DNA from: Saprospiraceae bacterium
Lineage (GTDB): Bacteria; Bacteroidota; Bacteroidia; Chitinophagales; Saprospiraceae
Direction of reading: 5' to 3'
Assembly: GCA_016716335.1 (NCBI GenBank)
Contig: JADJWN010000021.1
Coordinates: 62,001-126,000 of the forward strand
Length of the DNA: 64,000 nucleotides
The position numbers and the translations under genes were made by a program. The notes under the pieces are model-generated. The model saw only the letters and a program-made list of their open reading frames with translations, was not told the origin of the DNA and did not search any database. Shown here one piece after another: positions 46,614-54,331 of this stretch (positions are counted from its first letter, which is position 1; the number at the start of each line of letters is the position of its first letter).

Positions 46614-47095
46614 CTAATATTCAATCTTAAGAGTACTTTCTTTCCAAAGCCTGAATGCCTCCAATGCTTCATCTCTCATCATCCGGAAGGTAGGGAGTGT
46701 TCTGTCCTGTATATCTTTTCTATTTCCTGAGAAATAAAGCGATCATCAAAGTCAATGGAAGCAGCATCCGCCTTGGTGTTTGCAAAATATATTCTTTCAG
46801 GTCTTGCCCAGTATATTGCTCCCAGACACATGGGACATGGCTCACAGCTACAGTATATTTCGCAGCCATCCAATTGAAAACTACCGAGCTTACTGCAAGC
46901 TTCACGGATAGCCACGATCTCTGCATGTGCGGTGGGGTCGTGGGTTGCCGTTACACGATTGGAACCTTCTGCAATGATTACGCCATCTTTCACCACTACT
47001 GCCCCGAAAGGTCCGCCAGAACCTTTCAATACATTTTCTACCGACAACTCTATGGCTCTTCGCATAAAGCTCTTTTGTAAATCTGTGTATTCCAT
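46614..47095 (-). CDS. Guanine/nucleoside deaminase (frameshift near C-terminus)
   Basis: The zinc cytidine-deaminase-fold motif HAE (about 76-78) with PCPMC (95-99) marks a GuaD/TadA-type deaminase; GGPFGAVVVKDG and ARPERIYFANTKADAASIDFDD fit GuaD-like proteins. The frame as given stops at 46679, but restoring one base at the GGG run 46693-46695 gives PTFRMMRDEALEAFRLWKES and a stop at 46614, the usual end of this family. It probably converts guanine to xanthine. With adenine deaminase at 27800 it would serve purine salvage. Confidence 0.85.
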
Positions 47096-47287
47096 GCTCT
47101 GATATTTTTTGGCTAAGGTATCAAGAAATGATGAATTGTTGTGATGACTGATCCATAGTTTTGCCCATAAGCCACCAGTAGTGAAGTCTGTGTATCTTTT
47201 CCTTTGCTAAGCTCAAATCAAAATAAAATTTAAGTTTTAGTTTTTTGAAACAGGATTTTTTACATTCTTTGTACAAAAATTTGAACG

Positions 47288-48019
47288 ATGCACAGAGAAA
47301 TTCAGTCATGGTACAGCCCCGCACTCAACAAGCAGATGGAAATCGTGGAATACGGCACCTACGGTTTCGCTCTGCTGTTATTACCTACAGCAGCAGCAGA
47401 TTATCTGGAGTATGAACGCTTTTTGATGATAGATGTGATGGCCAAATATATCAATGAGGGTAAAGTAAAGATATATTCCATCAATTCTATCAATTCTGAA
47501 AGCTGGCTGAATAATAAAATTTCAGGCAGACAAAAAGCCATCCGGCATCAACAATTCAATCGATATGTGTATGAAGAGGTGGTGCCTTTCATCAAAAGCC
47601 GGACAAGTCCGGAGACTCCCATCATCACCTGCGGAGCCTCTTTCGGAGCTTTACATGCAGCCAATCTGTTTTTTAAAAGGCCGGCCTTAATCCGGGGCTG
47701 CATTGCCATGTCGGGACTCTATGATCTGGGCAAATATACCAAAGGCTACTGGGATGAAGATGTGTATTTCAACAGTCCTCTGCATTATCTCAAAGATCTG
47801 AATGATGAATGGCACCTCAATGCTATCAGAAGTTCAGGTCATATACACATACTGACAGGATCCGGCGACTACGAAGATCCTGATGGATCGAGATATCTGT
47901 CCGGGTTATTGCATTACAAAGGCATACCGCATCATCTGGATGTGTGGGGCTATGATATCCGTCATGATTGGCCTACCTGGAGAGCTATGCTGCCTTATCT
48001 TATGGAAACAAAATTCTGA
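47288..48019 (+). CDS. Esterase of the alpha/beta-hydrolase fold (esterase D type)
   Basis: 243 residues. The nucleophile elbow is CGASFGALHAANLFF (GxSxG with Ser), a family-typical DLGKYTKGYWDEDVYFNSP block follows, and the His of the triad is in DIRHDWPTW near the end. It resembles the putative esterases (DUF/PF00756) found alone in many Bacteroidota. Substrate unknown; no neighbour in operon. Confidence 0.8.
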   Translation: MHREIQSWYSPALNKQMEIVEYGTYGFALLLLPTAAADYLEYERFLMIDVMAKYINEGKVKIYSINSINSESWLNNKISGRQKAIRHQQFNRYVYEEVVPFIKSRTSPETPIITCGASFGALHAANLFFKRPALIRGCIAMSGLYDLGKYTKGYWDEDVYFNSPLHYLKDLNDEWHLNAIRSSGHIHILTGSGDYEDPDGSRYLSGLLHYKGIPHHLDVWGYDIRHDWPTWRAMLPYLMETKF

Positions 48020-48109
48020 TAGAATTATTCAGGTAATGAATTTGTAATTGCTATTTCTGCTACCAAGGGATTGGTGGAAGCAGGTATTTGATTTTACTGA
48101 TGCTTGCAA

Positions 48110-48277
48110 TCAGTCTGTTTTCTTGAATTGCTCGGGTCGGAGATTTACGATTTTGTTGTTGCGGATTACCACCAGTTCTGTATTCATTTTAAGTTTGTAA
48201 TCCACCAGCTTTTCCCATACTTTTTCCATCCCTTTGAGGATTTTCTGCTGATGTGACGAGATTTTACCTTGATTCAT
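48110..48277 (-). CDS. Small partner protein of the zeta-toxin-like gene
   Basis: 55 residues from MNQGKISSHQQKILKGMEKV at 48277; the longer frame would overlap the operon partner. A charged helix (EKVWEKLVDYKLKMN) is followed by ELVVIRNNKIVNLRPEQF, a short hairpin. Small proteins of this kind commonly follow zeta-type ATPase genes in Bacteroidota and may act as the antidote, though here it comes after, not before, the toxin-like gene. Role inferred from pairing. Confidence 0.6.
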   Translation of the reverse strand: MNQGKISSHQQKILKGMEKVWEKLVDYKLKMNTELVVIRNNKIVNLRPEQFKKTD

Positions 48278-48306
48278 ATGATGTAAAATACTTTCTGAAC
48301 GCAAAA

Positions 48307-48903
48307 TTACGGTTTTTCTTCAATCAAACTCACATAATAGGATGTAAGCAGGTTATATTTTTTTTCTCCAATCACAAATGGCGGATTGCCGGCCATTCCT
48401 GTTGCTACCAGATCAAACTGTCCTTCAGAATTATCAATAATCATCCATTCATTCACTAAGGGCTGATAGATTTCAAAAAAATTTTTAAGCCCGTTTCGGT
48501 ATCGTCTTTTGATGACATGTTTTTCGATATTATGCCCGCCTTCCATCACCCGTATCCTTACCCTTTCTATAGCTAATCTTACATCTCGTAGCCAGAAGAA
48601 CAACAGAATTACATGAAATCCTGCCTGTTGAGCTATCCTGATTTTACCGGCATAGCTTCGGGTGGCGAGAGTGGTTTCGAAGGCAAAACTACCGGATTGT
48701 GTCAGCAGCTCTTCAATCCTGCGCAGCATGATTCTGCCGGATTCGAATGCCACTTTTTCCGGCTGAAAAGGAGACAGGCCTTTGGCAATTTCATCGGCAT
48801 TGACAAACTCCCTGACTTTCAATATGTCAGGCAGAATGGTGTAGGAAGCCGTAGTTTTACCGGCACCGTTGCATCCTGCTATAATGTAGAGATACTTTTT
48901 CAA
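48307..48903 (-). CDS. Zeta-toxin-like P-loop kinase
   Basis: 198 residues. Walker A is AGCNGAGKTTASY (about 9-21), then NADEIAKGLSPFQPE, and FAFETTLATRSYAGKI, the substrate-side block typical of zeta toxins. Zeta kinases phosphorylate UDP-N-acetylglucosamine and block cell-wall synthesis; chromosomal relatives may have milder roles. It is followed by a small helical protein (48110-48277). No classical epsilon antitoxin is seen. Confidence 0.8.
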   Translation of the reverse strand: MKKYLYIIAGCNGAGKTTASYTILPDILKVREFVNADEIAKGLSPFQPEKVAFESGRIMLRRIEELLTQSGSFAFETTLATRSYAGKIRIAQQAGFHVILLFFWLRDVRLAIERVRIRVMEGGHNIEKHVIKRRYRNGLKNFFEIYQPLVNEWMIIDNSEGQFDLVATGMAGNPPFVIGEKKYNLLTSYYVSLIEEKP

Positions 48904-48924
48904 ATTGCCAATGAAGATTAAACC

Positions 48925-50187
48925 CTATTCTTTGATGAGCACATAATTGGTGTACCACTGATACCCTACCAGGGCCAGTAAGGCCGCTATCAGTATTATA
49001 TTGATAAATTCACCCGTAATCACACTAACAACCCCTCCTGAAATCACCATTGCAACGATAATAAAGCTATATCTCCGCAGCTTTTTCCTATTACTGTCTA
49101 AAAAAGCATTATTCATACTACCCAAGGGTATCATCATCAGCAGCAGCCCGATACCGGTCGAGAGTAATCCCGGATTTTTAAGTAAAAAATACAACCCGAC
49201 AAAGATCAGGCCTGACACCAATGCTATGCCTACATACCTTGCTGACTCTTTTTCCTGGGGTGACATGGTCAGTTTTCCATACGGATTGGTAAGCATATAC
49301 AGATTCATCAATGGTGAAAAGAGCCAGGTGGTAAGAAAAAAAAATATCATCAATACCACGACAGGAATCAGATAGGGTTGTAAGCTCTCGTTGTTTCTGG
49401 CAAGTCTGAGCAGTAGTCTGTATGCTATGTAGGTACCTATGATAAGATACCACTGGTGCTTATTGCTCAGTTTACTCACCCAAATCATCAGCTGGAGAAA
49501 ATATCGGTATAGCGGAAATCTGGCTTTCATGGCCTGCAGCATGCCAGCTTTGGCGTATTCATTGAGAGGATCTTCTGTCAGTGCTGTTTTGAAGTGGAGC
49601 AAAGCTTCATTGACCTGACCACTACCCAGATTGGTCCAGCCGAGATTGGCATGGGTATTTGGATTGGAAGGGTCGGAGTTCAAAGCCTTGCTTATAGTGA
49701 GATGAGCCTCTTCATTTCTGCCAAGTGCTACCTGTGCGGATGCACGTACATTGAGACAATCTACGTTTTCAGGATCCATACGCAAGCCGGTATCTGCCGT
49801 CTCTATTGCCTGAGCATAGTCTTTTTTCTGATATAAAATATTGGCCTTCAAGGCAAAATAGTCCGCAATAAAAGGATGAATTCTTATTGCTTCGTTAATC
49901 TCTTCTTCAGCCTTTTGAAGATTTCGGGTATTGAGAGAAGCATTGGCTAAAGCATAGAAGGCAAAACTATCTTCCGGCATAATTTTAATCAGCTGCCGGG
50001 CATTATACTCCACTTCTTCAAACTGCCCCATGCCCAGATAGCTTATAATCAGCATTTTGATCAAATCAGGATCATTCGGATCCATTTGAATCAGCTGTAC
50101 TAACTTTTCATGCGCCTGCTGAAACTTACTCTGTTCCAGCAAAACTCCGGCGTGAGACAATAGGCGGTTATATTCGGTGGAATTCAT
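48925..50187 (-). CDS. TPR protein with C-terminal membrane domain
   Basis: 420 residues. Roughly six to seven TPR units occupy 1-215 (for example AFYALANASLNTRNLQKAEEEIN and AHANLGWTNLGSG-type turns). From about 225 come several hydrophobic helices (PYLIPVVVLMIFFFLTTWLFS, LVSGLIFVGLYFLL, IGLLLMMIPLG, FIIVAMVISGGVVSVITGEF). It overlaps the AAA ATPase gene by 4 nt (ATGA). Probably a scaffold bringing the ATPase to the membrane; function otherwise unknown. Confidence 0.75.
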   Translation of the reverse strand: MNSTEYNRLLSHAGVLLEQSKFQQAHEKLVQLIQMDPNDPDLIKMLIISYLGMGQFEEVEYNARQLIKIMPEDSFAFYALANASLNTRNLQKAEEEINEAIRIHPFIADYFALKANILYQKKDYAQAIETADTGLRMDPENVDCLNVRASAQVALGRNEEAHLTISKALNSDPSNPNTHANLGWTNLGSGQVNEALLHFKTALTEDPLNEYAKAGMLQAMKARFPLYRYFLQLMIWVSKLSNKHQWYLIIGTYIAYRLLLRLARNNESLQPYLIPVVVLMIFFFLTTWLFSPLMNLYMLTNPYGKLTMSPQEKESARYVGIALVSGLIFVGLYFLLKNPGLLSTGIGLLLMMIPLGSMNNAFLDSNRKKLRRYSFIIVAMVISGGVVSVITGEFINIILIAALLALVGYQWYTNYVLIKE

Positions 50188-51536
50188 TTCAAAAATTTCA
50201 GCACATCGTCATAAATACCGGACTCATTGGCAAACATGGCATAATTTCTCGCAGTATTAAACCATTCACGGGTACTTGCAGGATGTCTTTTGGCTGCCAG
50301 GATCAGGTCTTTGCTTGTGATGGGTTCGGGCACTCCGGTTTTTAGCGCAACTTTAAGTTTTTCCTCGATGGCAATATCCACCATGGCTTTCATATCCGCC
50401 CCTGAGTAATCCTTGGTATGTGCAAGTACGGAATGGTAATCAATATTACCAACGGGCTTACCGGCAAGCAGTAATTCCAGAATTTTCTCCTTGCTCTTCA
50501 TATCCGGAGGCGGTACAAAGATAATTCTGTCAAACCTCCCGGGCCGTCTGAATGCGGCATCCAGATGCCAGGGCGCATTCGTGGCTCCCATGACGAGGAT
50601 ACCCTCATTGTCAGTAGCTACTCCATCCAGCTCCGACAGAAACTGATTGATCACATGCCTGCCGGACGAATTGCGCATATCAGCCCTGCTCGCACCCAAT
50701 GCATCCACTTCATCAAAAAACAGTACACAGGGTGTATTCCTTCTGGCCACATCAAAGATATAGCTCATATTCTTTTCGCTTCTGCCTATCCACATATCCA
50801 GAATATCATTGATACCCACACTGATGAAGGCGGCATTGATCTCTCCTGCCGTGGCTTTAGCCAGAAAGGTTTTGCCGCATCCGGGAGGTCCATAAAGCAG
50901 TATCCCGCCTCCCACCTTTTTGCCGTAGGCAGCATAGAGCTCCTGATTTTCAAGTGGTTTGATGATTTTGAGTTCAATCTCTTCTTTCAGCTGCTCCATC
51001 CCACCTACGTCTTTGAAGGAAATTTCAGGTTTCTCCATGATGAAATCGGCATCATCCACTCCCGGCATGAATCCAATACCGAAGGGATCCACATCTTCAA
51101 AATCATCCTCATCCTCCTCGTCATCAAAATCAAAGGAGGGCATCCTCAGATTTTCATCCAGTTCCTTATCCATAAAATCAGGATTCTGTTCCAGTATTTT
51201 CTCATACAGTTCCTGAGCGGCTTCGAGTGATTTTTCACGTACCAAAGCTTTAGCACACAATACCATGAGTCGTTCTGAAGCCTTGTGCTGCGCCATCATT
51301 TCTTCAGCAATCACAATCACCCCGGAGTATTTGCGTTTTCTGAAATAAACTTCAGCCAGACCTTCCTTGGCCTGAACATTCTGCTTATCCTGTACCAGAA
51401 TTCTGTGATAGTTCTCCTCTGCCTCATCAAAACTTCCGGCATTGAGCAGTTTATCTGCCAACAGTTTGCGCAGCGTGATATTATCCGGAGATTTATCCAA
51501 TGCCGCCTTCAGCGAATCTATGTCCTGATTTTTCAT
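50184..51536 (-). CDS. AAA ATPase with N-terminal TPR repeats (CDC48/ClpX-like group)
   Basis: 450 residues. Residues 1-130 are TPR helices, followed by an acidic patch (DFDDEEDEDDFEDVD). The AAA domain has Walker A LLYGPPGCGKTFLAKA (about 208-223), Walker B VLFFDEVDALGASR and the Arg-finger region AFRRPGRFDRIIFVPPP. This is the classic AAA subfamily that remodels proteins. The TPR front with one AAA ring is the architecture seen in Bacteroidota of unknown client. It sits between a helical partner upstream and a TPR membrane protein downstream, likely one complex. Confidence 0.85.
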   Translation of the reverse strand: MKNQDIDSLKAALDKSPDNITLRKLLADKLLNAGSFDEAEENYHRILVQDKQNVQAKEGLAEVYFRKRKYSGVIVIAEEMMAQHKASERLMVLCAKALVREKSLEAAQELYEKILEQNPDFMDKELDENLRMPSFDFDDEEDEDDFEDVDPFGIGFMPGVDDADFIMEKPEISFKDVGGMEQLKEEIELKIIKPLENQELYAAYGKKVGGGILLYGPPGCGKTFLAKATAGEINAAFISVGINDILDMWIGRSEKNMSYIFDVARRNTPCVLFFDEVDALGASRADMRNSSGRHVINQFLSELDGVATDNEGILVMGATNAPWHLDAAFRRPGRFDRIIFVPPPDMKSKEKILELLLAGKPVGNIDYHSVLAHTKDYSGADMKAMVDIAIEEKLKVALKTGVPEPITSKDLILAAKRHPASTREWFNTARNYAMFANESGIYDDVLKFLK

Positions 51537-52344
51537 AAGGCAAGTGTTTTGTGATTAGATTATGAATCTTTGCATTCTGAAGTGCTCCCTCCTCAATCTG
51601 ATCCATCACCAAAGATAACAGTGATTTTGTCTCCCTGCAATGTCTGATGGTCAAATCATGTACTTTTTTATCAAACACTTTGCCCGGATGAGAATTAATG
51701 TATTTGAGTGCTACAATCTGCTCTATTTCATCAATAAACTGTGAGAAATCAGATTGGGTGACTGCCTTGCCTTTAAGCAGTAAAGATATTAGAAAACTAT
51801 TGCCATTTACAAAGTCAAGATCTTCCCACAAATCCATAATGTCGTCATTGACCTCAGTAATGAGATCAAAATACTTCCACTGATCCTGAGCAATAAAATT
51901 TTTGGACACCCCGTAATTTTCATAAATCAGTCGGCGAATCAGTTTTACATCACAGGACTTGAAGTAATAAAAATAGCTCATGTTAAAGCGGACAGGCCAT
52001 TTCCCAAGTCTCAAATCCATTTCATGTTTCTGATATCGCAGGATATGACGGGTATAATGCGGCCAATCCGATTGGTCCACACCAAATTCAGTGAGATATT
52101 CATGTATCTGTGCCCAAAGCAGTGTAAGCGTATTTTCATCAGGATATTCATGAGCTTCCAGATGTGCATCCAGATAATAGATTCTTTTCTGCAGTTCAAT
52201 CAGTTTTTGATAAAATGCTTCTTCCTCTAAATTGAATTCAGGCGCATGAGCAGTAATGAGTTCAGGAAAAAGTCTGTATTCAAAGAGCTCCAGAATTTTC
52301 TTTTCCAGCAATGGTTCATCGATGTGGTCTTCTTTCAACAGCAT
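51493..52344 (-). CDS. Helical hypothetical protein preceding the AAA ATPase
   Basis: 283 residues, no family recognised. Mostly alpha-helical, rich in aromatic and acidic residues (FYQKLIELQKRIYYLDAHLEAHE, MSYFYYFKSCDVKLIRRLIYENYG). The frame overlaps the ATPase start by 44 nt. If one A is missing in the CACAAAACAC segment just upstream, the end would become a TTATGA overlap with the ATPase ATG, which is more usual, so the last 17 residues may be wrong. First gene of a three-gene operon. Confidence 0.7.
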   Translation of the reverse strand: MLLKEDHIDEPLLEKKILELFEYRLFPELITAHAPEFNLEEEAFYQKLIELQKRIYYLDAHLEAHEYPDENTLTLLWAQIHEYLTEFGVDQSDWPHYTRHILRYQKHEMDLRLGKWPVRFNMSYFYYFKSCDVKLIRRLIYENYGVSKNFIAQDQWKYFDLITEVNDDIMDLWEDLDFVNGNSFLISLLLKGKAVTQSDFSQFIDEIEQIVALKYINSHPGKVFDKKVHDLTIRHCRETKSLLSLVMDQIEEGALQNAKIHNLITKHLPYEKSGHRFAEGGIG

Positions 52345-52613
52345 AGGCAGTGTTCAACTTCAAAATGTGCAAAGTAAACGCTTTTTTTGCAAAAACAGTT
52401 GTTTTGGAATATTAGTACGATTTCCAAAAATCACCTTTAGCTCAATGAAAAAATTGACCAAATCACCTCAAAACCAACTTAGATAAGGACTAATTTGAGG
52501 ATATATTTGAATTTCAGTCTTTTGAAAAAATAGACTTGACAGCAATTTGCTTAAAAAATAAGATATTTGCGACAAATCCCAATTTTAATAGCTTTAAAAA
52601 AATTGATCAAAAT

Positions 52614-53534
52614 ATGAAATATAAAATCATAATGTGCTTAGTTATGGTTTCTACAAATATTCTAAACGCCCAGTTCATGGGCAGAATCATGGACAGAGCC
52701 CGTCAGAAAGTAGAACAAAGAATCGAAGACAAAATCATCGAAGAGGTCTCCGAAGCCATAGCCAGAAGAGCGTACAGACCGGTAGAAAAAGCCATAGACG
52801 AAGCCCTGAGACAAAAATATCAGGACAGTGTGCAGCAAGGCGAAACGGCAGATTGGGAAAAGATGGGTCAGGCATATGCTGCATTTCTGTCCGGGCTGAA
52901 TAATGCAGCCAACATACCTGACCAATACACTTTTGATCTGACCCAGGAAGTAGAAATCATGGATTATAATAAGCAGCGAAGTTTTGTCAAACTGCATTAC
53001 TCCGAAAAGCAACCGGTACTGGGCATAGAAAACCCCGACAACTACAACAATACCAATCTGGTGGTCATAGACCTAAAATCGGATGTGATGGTCATCTTCA
53101 GCACAGACAGCAAAGGAAAAAAGACTGCACAGGCAGTACCCGGATTTCTGGCATTTTCGTCCTCTATGGCTGCTCAGGCATCCGACAAGACCGCAGAAGA
53201 TTTTCAGATCCGAAAAACCGGCAGTTCAAAAAAAGTGGCCGGCTATCCCTGTGATGAATACAACGGTGAGAGTAAAGAAGAAATCATGAAATTATGGGTC
53301 ACGGAAAGCTTTCCAACCTCTCACTCAAAGGCTTTTGCAGCCTATCTCCAAAAATATGCTCCTCCGGCTTATGCAGAAAATACGTCATTAGTCAAAGGCA
53401 TGGTATTGCAATCAGAGAATACCCGAAAAGATGAACCCGGCAAAAAATTCCTCTGGACGACCAAGAAAATCTCCCCCAAGACTTTCGAAATCAGAAAGTC
53501 GGATTATGAGTTTGCCGTAGCCGGCGAAGAGTAA
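52614..53534 (+). CDS. DUF4412-type secreted protein
   Basis: 306 residues from MKYKIIMCLVMVSTNILNAQ, a clear signal peptide; the longer upstream frame has no ribosome site. The body has a helical EDKIIEEVSEAIARRAY segment and then a strand-rich part with GSSKKVAGYPCDEYNGESKEEIMKLWVTE, the pattern of DUF4412 proteins (a lipidic or beta-rich periplasmic fold). Function unknown; single gene. Confidence 0.75.
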   Translation: MKYKIIMCLVMVSTNILNAQFMGRIMDRARQKVEQRIEDKIIEEVSEAIARRAYRPVEKAIDEALRQKYQDSVQQGETADWEKMGQAYAAFLSGLNNAANIPDQYTFDLTQEVEIMDYNKQRSFVKLHYSEKQPVLGIENPDNYNNTNLVVIDLKSDVMVIFSTDSKGKKTAQAVPGFLAFSSSMAAQASDKTAEDFQIRKTGSSKKVAGYPCDEYNGESKEEIMKLWVTESFPTSHSKAFAAYLQKYAPPAYAENTSLVKGMVLQSENTRKDEPGKKFLWTTKKISPKTFEIRKSDYEFAVAGEE

Positions 53535-53664
53535 AAGATGGTAAAAACCTTCTTATTATCAGCTCTTTAACTAATCAAAGCTCAAATGTTAAAGTTAAAT
53601 TAAGCTGACTTTAGCCGCTCATCATTAGGAATCAATACATGTATTTTTGTCCTATATTTTTAAC

Positions 53665-54240
53665 ATGGCTATGAGTATCAATCTGAGATTAATTATTTTG
53701 ACAACCCTCCTGATTGCAGGAAATAACAATTTATTCTTTGCTCAAAATAAGATAAAATGGGTTTCCTGGGAAGAGGCCATGGAAAAATCAAAAAAGGAAA
53801 AAAGGAAAATTCTGGTGGATATCTACACAGATTGGTGCGGATGGTGTAAAAAAATGGATGCAGCTACCTTCTCGGAAGATCATATCGCCAGATACACCAA
53901 TAAATACTATTACGCTGTCAAGTTCAATGCAGAAACTAAAGAAGACATCACACTCGGAGGTACTACCTATAAATACGTCAAAAATGGCAACCGTGGATAT
54001 CACGAACTCGCAGCTCACCTGATGCAGGGCAGGATGAGCTATCCTACTGTGGTTTTTCTGGATGAAAACTTCAATGTTATCCAGCCAATCCCGGGATTTC
54101 AGGATGTACAGAGCTTTGAGATGATTTTGAGCTATTTTGGCACCGACAATCATAAGACCACTCCATGGAATAAATTTATGGCCGGCTTTCAGAAAACAAC
54201 TATTACAACCACTTCAGCAGCGACAAAAACTGAACTATAG
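53665..54240 (+). CDS. Secreted thioredoxin-fold protein
   Basis: 191 residues from the ATG at 53665, with a signal peptide ending NNLFFAQ. TDWCGWCKKMDAATF (about 53-67) is a thioredoxin-type CxxC active site, followed by YPTVVFLDENFNVIQPIPGF with the cis-Pro. Acts as periplasmic disulfide reductase or isomerase. The DUF255/thioredoxin_7 type is usual for such short forms. A possible -7 box TATTTTTG lies at 53642-53649. Confidence 0.85.
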   Translation: MAMSINLRLIILTTLLIAGNNNLFFAQNKIKWVSWEEAMEKSKKEKRKILVDIYTDWCGWCKKMDAATFSEDHIARYTNKYYYAVKFNAETKEDITLGGTTYKYVKNGNRGYHELAAHLMQGRMSYPTVVFLDENFNVIQPIPGFQDVQSFEMILSYFGTDNHKTTPWNKFMAGFQKTTITTTSAATKTEL

Positions 54241-54304
54241 CTGCTCTTTTGTCATGTAGTTTACCAATTAGATTTTCAGCTACATTACATATTGTGATTT
54301 TATG

Positions 54305-54312
54305 TAATTTTG
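54305..54312 (+). promoter_or_regulatory. Possible -7 box for the S8 peptidase gene
   Basis: TAATTTTG matches TAnnTTTG, 19 nt before the ATG at 54332; no well-placed -33 TTG is seen. Confidence 0.35.
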
Positions 54313-54331
54313 CAGGTATTAACCGGTAGTT

